Source of the DNA: Favolaschia claudopus
Lineage: Eukaryota; Basidiomycota; Agaricomycetes; Agaricales; Mycenaceae
Assembly: GCA_037176885.1 (NCBI GenBank)
Contig: JAWWNJ010000023.1
Coordinates: 496,001 to 560,000, forward strand
Reading direction: 5' to 3'
DNA length: 64,000 nt
The position numbers were made by a program, and so were the translations under genes. Under the pieces are notes generated by a model. The model was not told where the DNA came from and made no database searches. It saw only the letters and a program-made list of their open reading frames with translations. Positions 18,601 through 33,700 of the stretch are shown here, piece after piece (position 1 is the first letter of the stretch; the number at the start of each line of letters is the position of its first letter).

Positions 18601-20405
18601 TCAAGAGAAAAATTTCTTCAAATAATCACTCGCCAGCTGTCGAACGACTTGATTGTCTAGTTCACTATTGAGCACCTCCTTCGCAAGACAATGAGTAAAG
18701 GAAGTGGTAAGTTATCATGAGGATTTTTGCACTCACAATAGCTTTGTCGGCTCGCTGCTTGACGTTTGCGGCAGCCCTGTTATGCTCTAATTCTGCGGCA
18801 TCCCGCTCTCTGCGCGCACGCTCGAGCTCATGCCGCTGCATACTCTCCCGTTCCTCACGCTCCTCGCGCCGTCTCATGTATTCCAGCTTCTGCTTCCCCG
18901 TCTGCGTCTGCACCTGCAGGAACTGCAGATACGCAGAGATCATGCCTTGGGTTAGCGGAATATTTATGAGTTGGTCCGAAGACGAGGAAGACGAAGATGA
19001 CGGGGCGGGTGGGGCCGCGGGAGGGGGAACATATGAAGGAGGAGGGGCAGGAGGGGCAGGTGAAGGAGGGCTTGGTGCACTCGGCGCGCGAATGGGCATG
19101 GGCGGTGGTGGATGGGCGCTCTCGCGAAAGGTGTGCTGAGGAGGAGCGAGGTAGGAGTGTAACTGTGGGGGCGGCGGCGGCGGCGGATGGCTTAGCTGCC
19201 CACCGGACGCACCCGGGGGCGAGTCGGAAAAGTCAAGGGTCTGATCATCGTCCACGTCAAGTTCGTCACCTCCACCCATCGCGTTCGAGGATGATGTCCC
19301 TCCGCCACCCCGGGGTATGGGTTTGGTGGTAGCGGGGTCACCGTGCCATCTTTGAAGAGTCAGGCAATAAATCACTATGAATGAATATGGAACGCACCTG
19401 CGATAGAAAAGATCGTACCTGCAACAAACAAATGAGAGCGCATTCCAACGCCACACAACGATTCAAGACAGACCATCCACTACGGTGCCAGTGATCAATT
19501 GTTCGCGATGTTATGTTCCCGACGTCACACCCTGCTCTTCGTGCTGCAACGAGACGGCGTTCGTAATCTCGTAACCGGTCGGCCTCGCCATGAGATGTTA
19601 TTGGCGCAGTGCCAGCATGGGCATGATACGTCTCGAACGCGTAAATTTGCTTGAACAAATTGAAATTGCGCTCGTAGCACCCTTTGAGAGCTTGATACGT
19701 CTTCTTGTTGCCAAAAACCTCGACCGCACACTTGGGGCATTGGTTTAATGCAAAAGTTTAGTTGAGAGCATAAGAGCGCTTACCTCGCGCAGGCACGAGT
19801 TTTTGGTGGCCCTCAGGGCGTTCCAATGGTCGTCGTGACTCGGTCCCATAAGCCATTGGAATAATTGAGTTTTCTCCTCGTCTGTCCAGTGTTTTGCACC
19901 TGCTCCGCCGGCCTCTTCATATCCGTCACCAGGATCGTCTGCCTCTCGGCGTCTTTTTGAGACATGACCGTGACCGCTCAGGACATTGTCAGGCTGCTTG
20001 CGCTTGATAGAAGAGCTGGGCTGCCCGTTGACTGGCGTATAACTCAACGCAGGCGCGCTGTGATTGGAGCTGGCGAGGGTTGGGGGGGACTGGGACTGAG
20101 AAATGCGGTATCCATCGGGGGGCGGGGGGCGACTGTACGAGCCATTAATGTGGGGACCAAGAGCTTGACCGAGGCTCTGGTGCGACTGGAATGGGGTCTA
20201 GCATGATTACACATGTGAGTTGAAGTGAACCACACGGAAGTACTTGAAACGCACCGAATTTGGGTTATCTTGAAGATTGAGGTCCCTCCGCTCTGACGAC
20301 GATATGTGGGTATACTGCATGCTGGATTTACTATAGCATTGTGATATTTAGCAGTAGTTGCGGTCGAAGACAGGGGACATACGGTTGGGTCTGCATGTCG
20401 ACCAT
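18601..20405 (-). CDS. Proline-rich protein with a conserved HWTDEEKT domain; function unknown
   Basis: Splicing six exons from ATG 20405 gives MVDMQTQP.., a Ser/Pro/Gln-rich N-terminus, a basic KRKQPDN..SKRRRE stretch (possible nuclear signal), and a conserved block: KHWTDEEKTQLFQWLMGPSH, DDHWNALRATKNSCLRE, then after an intron CAVEVFGNKKTYQALKGCYE and RNFNLFKQIYAFE. The spacing of Trp and aromatic residues resembles a Myb/SANT-type DNA-binding fold, which is an inference. The C-terminal half is a poly-Pro/Ser region (about 19240-18970), then a charged helix with repeated Arg/Glu (RRREEREERESMQRHELERA) that looks like a coiled coil. The last exon encodes EVLNSELDNQVVRQLASDYL and stops at 18601. 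I recognise the conserved block as one found in mushroom genomes but know no assigned role. A DNA-binding or chromatin-linked function is plausible only. Confidence 0.8.
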
Positions 20406-22175
20406 GCCCGGATTGAGTTGGACCCGCTCGATTCGACCGTGCGTGAACCGACTCTCTCTCCCTCAAAAAGGAAATTCTCTGATATCCCGTGTCATCAATG
20501 ACTTGGATTAGGCCTCTCCGAGGCGGGTGGCTGAACCTGTGGGATTTGACGGAACATATGACCCGTGTAAGTTACGAGCAAGTTACGAGAGCAGCTGAGT
20601 ATGTAGGCCCCCAGGATTAGGGGAAGTAACTTGCGTTTATTTAACTTGATTTGCATGTTTAGATTGATTTTAGCCTTTCGTACTTCTGTGAGCAAAGAGA
20701 GTCCGGCTTTATGCCAACTAAACGAGCTTCCGATTGTGAATTCAGGCATGCTCAAGGACGGCGATGCTCGTTGAATTCTTGTCGCAACATTGCCTATCGC
20801 CGATTGTCTAGACTTCGTGGTAAGTACTATGGTATATATGTTATCAGTATTCTCAATCTAAAAAGGTTCCATTCGACTTCATGGACTGAAATCCGAGGAA
20901 TATTGCACTCAGTTTGAAAAGAAAGGAGAGGCTCAACTCAAACGTCAAAACCATCATTAATGTGTTGCTCAACAGACGGTGCTAAGGGAAAAGATATGTG
21001 CATTTGGGAAGCAAGGCAAGATCTATTGTTAGTAAACTAAACGGAGGGACGAAGCCTGGCTAATGAACCCCGACGCGACCCCTCACTGAATCTATTGCTC
21101 AACCCAACCGCAAATGACGCGAACGTGTCTGATGGAAGGCGGAAATCGATACTTCGTCTGTCGACAGACGCTCCAGAAAGCAAAAGTATCAAATACATAC
21201 CGCTCCGGAACGCCTACGGCACACTCGTGAATGGACAGGTCTCGAACCCAGAATCGAAAGCTGAGGGAAGTCATGCTAGAGAGTTACAGCAAGTTCAAGC
21301 TGGAAAAGCGGTCGAAAGATGCTGAAGCAGTGACAGGGACAGAATGTAGCGACACAAACACGCAGCCCTCTTCACATTCGACCACCAGAGCTGAGAGGAC
21401 CAGAAATTTGTATACACAAATAGACAGACGAGTGTTGAATCTTGATGACCGGGTCTGGAGAACGACGAAACGTAGGAGGCTTGGTGCTAAGACTGACTGA
21501 GACGGAGAAGGCGCATAACCTCGCAGAAGAGAACATGACGGCGCGAAGGCAAGAGGAAAACATTTACTACAGTTCATTATGGATGACGGTCCGATGGGAT
21601 GTGATGGAATCAGAATCAGATGCGAGGGTGTCGGACCAAGAGCCAACAAAGCAATAATGACAAACCAGCCAAGGCAGAAAAAAATAAAAGAATGAGAAAC
21701 AAGGTTCATAGAACCTCGCAGACAAAGGAGCTTGTGAACAGACTTTAGAGCCCACCACAGGCAACAACAGATACTATTCAATTCGGACCAGGTCTTGGAT
21801 TCATGGATATGACAGATCAAAAATGACTAAATGTTGTTTGTCCTTGTAGACGATTTTGGCCCAGAACCCATCTTCCCCCACACGTAAATAGCTACACCAC
21901 CATTTTGACAGGATGTGGAAATGATGTCCGAGGCCTGATCTCCCCGGAACAATAATTGGCGATGTCCAGGGAAGCTCATTTTCCGGAACGTCCGCAGAAC
22001 CTCAGCTCGATGAGCTGGTGGAGGTTCCAAGGACATCTCAGAATATCCCAGCCTGCTCTGAGAATCTCAAGTGTCTACCTCATGTTGTTAAGCCTGTGGA
22101 CTCGAGGGATGTTTGCATTTACAATAGATAGTTCTTTTGGGAGTCTATAAAATCTCCTCTTCAAAGGTTTCGAGC
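20406..22175. other. Gene-poor region
   Basis: About 1.8 kb with only short or unconvincing open frames on both strands. A 178-codon minus frame (21284-21820) begins without ATG and shows no family motif. No RNA gene was seen. Confidence 0.5.
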
Positions 22176-22183
22176 AGCCTGTA
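22176..22183. repeat. 8-bp target site duplication, left
   Basis: AGCCTGTA, repeated exactly at 22457-22464 on the other side of the MITE. Confidence 0.85.
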
Positions 22184-22456
22184 AGGCCCCCGGTCACTGA
22201 CATATAGGTCTGTAACATCCATAGAGTAAAACAACGTCCAATTTGAGAGGTCTATTTCGCGAACCAGCCATCTGACGGAGGTTTTGACTAGATAGGGCGA
22301 TGCAGCTCCTCTAAACTAAGCGTTTGCGCGCATTTTTAAAGAAAAATCGTGGTTTTTGAGGCCGCCAGAGCGCCATCAGTGCCGAAAAATAGAGTAAATC
22401 AGGCCAAAATTCAGGTTTTCAATGTTACAGACCTATATGTCAGTGACCGGGGGCCT
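22184..22456. mobile_element. MITE (non-autonomous DNA transposon), 273 bp
   Basis: The ends are perfect 35-bp inverted repeats: 22184-22218 begins AGGCCCCCGGTCACTGACAT, and 22422-22456 is its exact reverse complement. The element is bordered by an 8-bp direct duplication AGCCTGTA. Eight-base duplications are made by hAT-type transposases, and also by P-type and a few others. The interior of about 200 bp has no transposase frame. Perfect end repeats and an intact target duplication suggest a recent insertion. Confidence 0.9.
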
Positions 22457-22464
22457 AGCCTGTA
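22457..22464. repeat. 8-bp target site duplication, right
   Basis: AGCCTGTA, identical to the left copy at 22176-22183. Confidence 0.85.
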
Positions 22465-22559
22465 TATACTTCCCCGCTCGCAGAAGAGACTTCGACTCCA
22501 ACTTGGCAAGAAATCCAAAGAAGAGGCGGTGTCAAATTTACACGTGGCAACGTGTTGTC

Positions 22560-23090
22560 ATGTTGATGTTTGTCAGTCTTGGCTGCCACGTCGTCGCTCT
22601 TGTCTTCTCCCTTCTTCTTCCCCCCACCCTGTTTGCCCACTCCCCATGCTCGCCTCTTCAGAGGCTCTTTATCTTTGACCGCACACACATCAAGGTGCTT
22701 CAAGGCCAATGGCTGTCGCAAGTATGGTTCGGAGCAAGCTTTCGTCGAGGGCAAGAGAGCAAGAGTCAGGATTTCAAGTGCGCGAGATCTCAAGGCTGCA
22801 AAACCCCGGGGTCGCAAGCTCCAAACCCTCAAAAATCAAGACTGCAAGCTTCAGAAGCGCCTACCTCAAGCACCCAAGCACCTCAATATTGTCCCTTCAA
22901 GTCCTCTTCCCACTTCAAGCGCTCTTTCCACTCACCCCTCCGTGTGTTCAAGACTCAAGTCCCTCTCCCACCTCGAGTCCCCTTCCCCGCCCTGCCTCTC
23001 GTTTCATGCATTCACTCTCCTCCTCTCCTCTCATTGCTCTCTCCCCGCGCTCTCTCTTAGAATTGTAGTGTACTCGAGTGTACTTTGATT
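22560..23090 (+). other. CT-rich tract with frequent CAAG motifs, open in all three forward frames
   Basis: From about 22709 to 23060 none of the three forward frames has a stop. The sequence is rich in C and T and repeats tcaag/gcaag every 10-25 bases (22690-22980). None of the three translations resembles a protein family. It looks like low-complexity DNA, a long untranslated leader, or a transcribed non-coding region; the sequence alone does not decide. Confidence 0.4.
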
Positions 23091-23470
23091 TTATGTACAC
23101 ACTTGAATTCATTCTTTTTTTTTTTACAATTTTATGAATTAAAATTTATCATTTAATGGGAAGCCGGAACCGTCGTCAGCAAATCCGAAATATGTCCAGA
23201 AACCTCGAGCGCAGGATGTCCCCAGAACATCGCTGCCTGTCGATTGCCTGGGAATCGATGTTTCGGTCTCCTGGGGATGTTCCGGAGATGACACACTGAC
23301 ATCAGACATCAACATGTCATTTGGACGTCCGTGACAAACGGTGGTGTAAACCTAAAGGTTCAGCCAATGATCGATCATCATCAGCCCGGCTCGCTGCAGG
23401 TGGTCGCTTACAATTTCTTATTCTCTTATACCTACAGCAGCAAAAATATTACATGAACAATACAAACTAA
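23091..23470. other. Intergenic, AT-rich then palindromic-looking sequence
   Basis: Contains a T-run and AT-rich patch at 23115-23160, then 23190-23350 with imperfect inverted similarity to 21885-22060. No gene was seen. It is also the 3' flank of the MYST acetyltransferase. Confidence 0.4.
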
Positions 23471-27342
<3,872 letters not shown>

Positions 27343-27882
27343 GACCGCGTGGGTCGATGAAGGGCTCCGTTGTGTTGCTCGACGTCGCCACTGTTCAAGC
27401 TCCCTTCACTGTCCTGATGTTTGGTCATGATTGCGCAATTGATTATGTTATTGTTGACCAACCCTCGGCAATTCCCGACCTTCATTCTTTTTGTGCTCGA
27501 AGTTGGCTCAAAGCTGCTCAGAGGCCCAAGAATGTCAAAGCGTCGAAAGGAAGAGTCAAATATCATTGCGAGATAAAGGATTGACAAGGAAATCGACGTC
27601 TCGCAAAAAAGGATCGGCCATCGTTCAAGTTGAGCAGGTAATACGGCGACAGTGCCCGACGACGGCAAGGAAAACAGTGGAGACCATGGCGGCGATGTTC
27701 TGCGTGTAGCCGTGTGGATGATGCGACAATATGAACGACACAGGCACGAAACTGATCGTCGCGTCGACACAACCTTTTCTGCACATGCACCCACTTGTGC
27801 TTGTGATGCGGCCTCTACGCGGTTATCGCTGATGTATATAAGCCCATGATTCACACCCAGCGTCGCGACGATTGCCTCCAGG
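27343..27882. other. Divergent promoter region (MYST gene / S28 peptidase)
   Basis: 540 bp between two start codons on opposite strands. No convincing gene lies inside; a 215-codon minus frame overlapping it has no family motif. A TATA box for the rightward gene lies at its end. Confidence 0.5.
27835..27842 (+). promoter_or_regulatory. TATA box of the S28 peptidase gene
   Basis: TATATAAG, 41 bp upstream of the ATG at 27883. Confidence 0.55.
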
Positions 27883-30462
27883 ATGCTCTCTTTCGCCTGC
27901 ATAGTCGGCGCTCTCGCGTGCCTCCAAGTCGTGACCAGCGTTCGGCCTCCCAACGGTCTACTGCCTCTCAAGCAGCCGCCGTTCACTTTCTCGGACGGTC
28001 AAGCTGCTAGTCTGGCGCCCGCTGCCTCTCCGATTGCTTATTTCTTTGACCAACTACTTGACCATTCGAACCCTTCACTGGGGACATTCCGTCAGCGATT
28101 CTGGTTCTACGATGGCTATTATCAAGAGGGCGGTCCTGTTGTACTTTTCAATGCGTGTGTTGTATAATTTCCTGCCAGTGGAAATTTTGATCTCATGTGC
28201 TTCTCAGAGGCGAAGAGGGTATGTGTGCGGTGTTTTCTGGTCTTTCTTAATCTTGATTTTTGTCCTTCAGACGCGTCACTATACACTGGTTATTTGAAGA
28301 ACGGCACGATCAGTGGGGTGAGCATTGGTGTTGGCTGAGAGCGTTCATTCTCAGTATGATCACAGGCAATTGCCTCAGCTACTGGTGGCGCAACCATAGT
28401 GTTGGAACATAGGTCAGTGGTAAACTGTTTGGCAGCTCTTTTCGTTCTCAGCGTTTTCCAGATACTGGGGTGCCTCTGTCGTAAATCTTTCTCCAGTACA
28501 ACCTCATTATCCGTCTGATTTCTATACAGCCTTTTGCGGACTACAGTACCGCCAACATGAGATACTTCACGCTCGAAAATTCCGTGCAAGATTACGCATA
28601 CTTTGCCAAGAACGTCCAGCTGCCTTTCACCAACGGCACGAAGGCGCTTCCGCCACCAGAAACCGCTTGGATTTTAACCGGTGGTTCGTATCCCGGCCTC
28701 TTAGCTGCGTATGCCAAGCAGACGTTCCCCGACCTTTTCTACGTGTCGTACGGTTCCTCCGCCCCTGTTGAGGTCAGTTGATTTCCACTAGAAGCCCCGG
28801 TCAATCTTGAGTAACATTCTGCAACACAGGCCATCTCCGACTTGTATGTACAAAAATGACATGCGATCTTTTTCTCACCTTGAGCGATCTGCAGCTACGG
28901 ATATTTCCTTCCCGTGGCGGCAGGTGCCCCCGCAAACTGCTCAGCGGACATGAAACGCGTAATCACCCACTGGGACTCCGTCATGACCCTCGGAACAAAG
29001 CAGCAGAAACACGACCTCCTTTGTACGCTCTGCTGCTTGTAACTCATGCGACAACCAGCTCATCTTTCAACAGCCATTTTCGGTCTCCAAAATGTGACCC
29101 ACATCGCCGACGCCTCCTCCGCCCTTCAGCTAGCCCCGTGGAGCTGGCAAAGCCTGGGCCCGGCAGTAGGTGCCCACCAAGAATTCTTCGATGTATGATT
29201 GCTTGCCCTGCCCCGAGGCTGCCATCTGTCTGAATCTTACTGGGACAGTTTTGCGATACACTTGAAGTCAAAGATGGCGTCGCTGCGGGAGCCAAGGGCT
29301 ACGGTCTTGACTACGCGCTTAAGCAATGGGGGTCATGGCAAATCCAGACCAATGCCGAAGGTGTGCTTCTCTCTCGAGCTGGGACACTCGTACAATAATA
29401 ATGCTTTTTACAGTATGCGGTAACCCGTACGCAGGAGACGAATGGTGAGTTTGCGTTTCATTGAAGATGCTCCTACCGAACTGCATATAGCTGGGGAACT
29501 TATGATTCAAACGCCTTCTTTTACCACGAGTACGTCTCCGCTTTTACCTGTTCTTAAGACTTGTTTAAAACCAAGTTCGTTCAGCGTCGATACATCCAAC
29601 ACATATCGACCTTGGATGTGAGTCGTTCTGCTAATGTGGTCTCTCATTCAACATCCTGACATGGAATCACGCAGGTGGCTCATATGGTGCGCTATACAAC
29701 GTTCGGAAGATGCATACACGTTATTAAAGCCTGCACAGCACACAACTAGGAATGTGGCAAGACGGAGACCCCACAGGCCCGTCAATCGTCTCGCGCTTCG
29801 TCAACGTCGCATACTGGGAACGTCAATGCCCGTTGTATTTCCCTCCTGAAAACGGAGTTGCCGTGCCGAAGGCGGCGCCTGCGAATCAGGTCAACGCCCG
29901 ATTTGATGGCTGGTATATCAAGTGTGTTCTGACTGTTGTGTTTATTGAGGCACTGACTGAACATTTGCAGCGAGGACCACATGTTGTTCGTCAACGGCCA
30001 GTGTACGTCCATATACATACCTCGTCTATATTTTCCTTTACCTGAGATACGCCCTCAGTCGACCCCTGGCGCAGTGGTTCCGTATCCAGTCAACTGCCTT
30101 GGGCGCCGAGACGCCGGAGCACCGCGAAGCAACCCATTCTCCTTGTAGAAACTGGGGTCCACTGCTGTACGTGATCGCTTTTTTTGCGAATGGCTGAGGA
30201 TGTGAATCTGAATTAATCGTTTTGCAGGGGATAGTAAGTTTACCTCTATTGCTTCCTTTTGTTGTTGACTGAAACATAAAATAGTGATTACAAGCACCGC
30301 CCAGGCCAACCCTCACACTCGTGTCGGTCAGTACCATTTGTTTTCCTCGATCAGTGAAGCAGAGATAGTCATCTCTTACCTTTAGTGTTCGACCAAGTAG
30401 TTGCTCAAATGGTTCAATGGATGAAAGACTGGAATGTCGCTCGTGTAGTGCCGTCTTCTTAA
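27883..30462 (+). CDS. Secreted serine peptidase, family S28 (prolyl carboxypeptidase-like)
   Basis: Cleaves Pro-X bonds outside the cell, by family. The start MLSFACIVGALACLQVVTSV is a signal peptide. After many introns the chain reads YFFDQLLDHSNPSLGTFRQR (typical S28 opening), GGPVVLFNAGEED, IVLEHRYWGASVPF, the nucleophile motif TGGSYPGLLAAYAK (Ser near 28690), YHDVDTSNTYRPWMW, then NGQFDPWRSGSV with the catalytic Asp and GVHCWD with the catalytic His, ending ARVVPSS and TAA at 30460. Frame is kept across all inferred introns, including two that interrupt GEEDA and VHCWDMITS. All three catalytic residues are present, so the enzyme is probably active. Length (about 500-530 residues) fits fungal S28 peptidases. 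Confidence 0.92.
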
Positions 30463-30609
30463 TTCCATTTTTTTTCTAGTGGTAGTGGGGTAATTGCAAT
30501 TTATCTTGGTCTTACGAATCCACGATACAAATTGAGGTTCAGAATAAAATTCAGGGCGTCACCGCGTGGCATCACGATCAAACGAGACTCTGGTCACTTC
30601 TCTCCCACT

Positions 30610-31170
30610 CACAAGCCTGCAGTTCGAGTTGACGATTCATATGCAAGTATCTACTTAGACACGCTTGTGTATACACCCTCGACAAGTTCGTCGAGGAATT
30701 TATTTGGTTTTGGTTTTGCGATATTATCATATAGTTCTGTGTTGCCATATAGCTCTTAAAGTGCATAGAATGTATGAAATCTAATGCGCTCCATGCGGGT
30801 TGAGGTCGATATTTTTGACGCTGGCTTTGAATGTTGTTCACCAAAGCTTGCGCCTAAGAGGCCTCCGTAAGCAAATTTTAGACGGCGGTCGCATTCATTC
30901 CTTGTAAGAGGGAGAAGTGCGTAAAATACGGACTTACCAGTCGAATTGAGGTCCATGTCGTTGTCGTGGAAGATGAGCTCGGTAATTCTCCCACGGGCCA
31001 AGGTCATCGCGAGCCCGATTTGGACTCCGAGGCCATGTCTAATATCCGAGATGCCGACGAGCGTAAGGATTCGAGTGTAACTCAACGCACGAAAGCGCGA
31101 TTCGTTTGTAAGTATATTCAATTTCTTGGTAAGGTGACGGGTAAATCAGGCTAAATCCTCCCAGCGATTG
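30610..31170 (-). repeat. Dispersed repeat, copy B (partner at 15790-16335)
   Basis: On the minus strand, from 31170 downward: block 2 (about 31165-30950, with SLIYPSPYQEIEYTYKRIAL in one frame and VGISDIRHGLGVQIGLAMTL in another), block 3 (about 30715-30665, ending in a sequence shared with 16285-16325), then block 1 (about 30650-30610, HMNRQLELQACEW). The peptides HMNRxLELQxxEW and SLIYPxPYQExExTYKRIAL are shared with copy A, which hints that the repeat descends from coding DNA. It starts about 130 bp from the start codon of NmrA-like copy 2. Confidence 0.75.
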
Positions 31171-31227
31171 CGAGCCATCGCGAACATCTAGCGCGACACG
31201 GCGAACCAGTGCAAACAAACATTCTCG

Positions 31228-31235
31228 TATAAAAG
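31228..31235 (+). promoter_or_regulatory. TATA box of NmrA-like gene copy 2
   Basis: TATAAAAG, 66 bp upstream of the ATG at 31301. Confidence 0.65.
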
Positions 31236-31300
31236 ACCTCACGATCGGCACTCTTAAACAACGATCCCCATCCACATCGCGTCTCAAATCCACAACCAAC

Positions 31301-32317
31301 ATGTCTGCCTACAAGTCTTTTGCTGTCGTCGGCGGTGGGACCGTCGGTTTGCCCATCGTCAACGCCCTCGCCGCCAAGAATGTCCCCGTCATTCTCTTAT
31401 CCCGCCCCAACTCCTCTGCAAAGACCGTTCCAGAGGGCGTCAAAGTCATCACTGTCGATCTCGCCGACGCCGACGCAGTCGCGAAGGTGCTCAAGGAGCA
31501 CAGCGTCGATGTTGTCATCTCTACTGTCACGACCGCCGCCGTATCGGGGCAGAAGGCTCTGATCGATGCGGCGAAACTGGCGACCGTCAAGCTCTTTGTG
31601 CCGTCCGAGTTCGGGCACCCCACCGACGGCCATACCCACGGACCTTTGGGTGAGAAGGCTGAGATTGGCAGTTCGTGTTTTTCAATTTTCCATGTAAACG
31701 GATTCGTTACTAAAGATTTCCATCACAGAGTACCTCAAGTCCGTCGGGATCCCTTCTACTCGCATTTACGTTCGTCTGTCCAGCCAGAGCAACGAAGCAA
31801 CGTTGACTTATGATTGATTTTAGACTGGACCTTTCGTGCAATTCGTCCCATGGCTGATCGGTACAGAGGGTAAATTCCAAATCATTGGTAAAGGTGATAC
31901 ACCGTTCTCGGTCACCTCTATTCCGGACATCGCAGGTGCGCACCCCAAATCCATTCTTCACGCCAAGTATTGCATTGATTCAATATCTTTTCAGGATTTG
32001 TCGCACACATTCTGACGACTGCCCCGCCTTCCGAGCTCGAGAACCGTATTCTGCGCCTGCAGGGAGACCGCCCCACGCTCAATGGCATCGCGGCGCAGTT
32101 CAAAGCCACGCCTGTTTATGTTGACAAGATCACAGGTCGCGGAGAGCTCGATGGTTTCTTGACGGGGCTGTTCGTGGCGATCGAGGAGGGCGCGGGCAGC
32201 ACTGGGTGGGTATTTGATAAGAAGGCAGAGGGAACGGGGAGCGAGGCTGCTGGGAGTGCGAATGCTCTGTGGCCGGGCCACCACTGGCAGACGATCAAGG
32301 ATGTGCATAACGTTTGA
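31301..32317 (+). CDS. NmrA-like / isoflavone reductase-like NAD(P)-binding protein (copy 2)
   Basis: ATG 31301 gives MSAYKSFAVVGGGTVGLPIV, a nucleotide-binding turn of the NmrA family, then VDVVISTVTTAA and KLFVPSEFGHPTDGHTHGPL. Three introns (one starting near 31669) lead through KYLKSVGIPSTRIY, TGPFVQFVPWLIGTEGKFQI, VTSIPDIAG and ILRLQGDRPTLNGIAAQFKA to ALWPGHHWQTIKDVHNV and TGA at 32315. It is the closest sister of the gene at 16358-17363 and heads a tandem pair with the gene 310 bp downstream. Copy 1 and copy 2 share their first six residues, MSAYKS. Substrate unknown; likely a cytosolic reductase of small aromatic or carbonyl compounds. Confidence 0.9.
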
Positions 32318-32558
32318 GCAAGTTGAAGCAACCAAGCATTGTATATTTTAGATAGAAGAACGTTGAATTTGTGCGTACTTGCGCTCGGTATGAGTTTTGT
32401 TGCGATGCGGGGAAGAACAGGGAAGTGGGAGGTTTGTCCGTCCTTGGGTGGAGAATGTGTAAGCCCAATGTAAAGCAAAACCACAAAAAGTGATGCGATG
32501 TGAGAATCGGCTGTCTTGGTAAGCTTTATTTGGTAAGGAAGGTCATCGACGGGAGGTG

Positions 32559-32566
32559 TATAAAAG
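32559..32566 (+). promoter_or_regulatory. TATA box of NmrA-like gene copy 3
   Basis: TATAAAAG, 61 bp upstream of the ATG at 32627; same spacing as copy 2. Confidence 0.65.
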
Positions 32567-32626
32567 TCGAGGGGTCCGTGCAAGAGAGGCAGTATCGATT
32601 TACTAGTCCACCTTTTGGCCTTCAGA

Positions 32627-33628
32627 ATGTCCAAATACTACAAGTCTGTTGCGATTGTCGGCGGTGGCGCAATTGGTTTACCCATCGTTAATGCGCTTGC
32701 TGCCAAAGACGTACCGCTGATCTTGCTGTCTCGCCCGGGATCGTCGAAGAAAACGGTGCCATCGAACGTGCAGGTCGTCGAGGTGGACTTTTACGATGCC
32801 GCGGCGGTGTCCAAGATATTGAAGGAGCATAAAGTCGATGTTGTGCTTTCGACTGTCGGTCCAACAGCGGTTGCAGCGGAGTGGCCGTTGGTGGCCGCGG
32901 CGAAACTTGCTGGTGTAAAGCTTTATTTGCCTTCAAAGTATGGGTTCCCGGGCGAGGGGTTCACAGATGGTGTACTTGGAGCCAAAAATCAGGTTGTCGG
33001 TGAGAGTTGTTTGTTGTGTCCCCAAGATTTGACGCTGATGTGATTTCCAGAATACTTGAAGATGATTCAGTTGCCTTCGATATGCATTCATGTAGGGACA
33101 TTTGAACTTGACAGACCGAAGACTGAGCTAGGCCACAGACTGGACTCTTCACAGAGTATATCCCATGGCTCGTCAGCTACGACGGCCCCGGGTCGAATTT
33201 TAAGCTTGCGAGGAAGGGGGAGGCACCTGTCTCTTTTACAGCTATTGCAGACATTGCCGGTAGGTTTGCGACGCGTTTTCGCGCAGTCTTTTAACCATGA
33301 ATACGCACACAGGATTTGTCGCGTACATTTTGACCTCTCTTCCCCCTCCGAGCTGGAGAACCGCGTCATACGCCTGGAAGGTGGCAGATCAAGCCTCAAG
33401 GACCTAGCGGGACTGTTCGGCACCTCGATCGAGTACGTCGACGACCTCACGGGGGAGGCGAGTCAAAACAAGATGCTTTTGCAGAGCTTGATGGAGACAG
33501 GAGCGGGGAGCAGTGGATGGGATGGGTTGAATAAGACTGAGGGCACCGGGAACAAGGCTGCTGGGGCGGATAATGCGTTATGGCCGGGGCATAAGTGGCA
33601 GAGTATCCAGGATGTGCATAAGCTTTGA
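32627..33628 (+). CDS. NmrA-like / isoflavone reductase-like NAD(P)-binding protein (copy 3)
   Basis: ATG 32627 gives MSKYYKSVAIVGGGAIGLPI. It follows the same plan as copies 1 and 2 but is more diverged: LLSRPGSSKKTVPSNVQVVE, KLYLPSKYGFPGEGFTDGVL, YLKMIQLPSICIH, TGLFTEYIPWLVSYDGPGSN, then FVAYILTSLPPSELENRVIR and ALWPGHKWQSIQDVHKL, with TGA at 33626. Three introns sit at the same places. The start of the catalytic segment reads PSKYG instead of PAEFG/PSEFG, so the substrate range may differ. A tandem duplication of copy 2 is the simplest origin. Confidence 0.88.
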
Positions 33629-33700
33629 GTCAACCATTGCTCGGGAATTGCCGTGAACCATCACTCGCCAAACTCTGGTCACCAGCGAACAGCAGCGAAC

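Larger units (their letters stand above)
30463..31300. other. Intergenic region holding repeat copy B and an NmrA promoter
   Basis: 838 bp with no complete gene. Most is repeat copy B; the last 130 bp carry the TATA box of the next gene. Confidence 0.5.

Noticed and set aside
21284..21820. 178-codon minus-strand open frame
   Set aside because: It does not start with ATG, is rich in Ser/Cys/Leu without a family motif, and lies in a gene-poor repeat zone.
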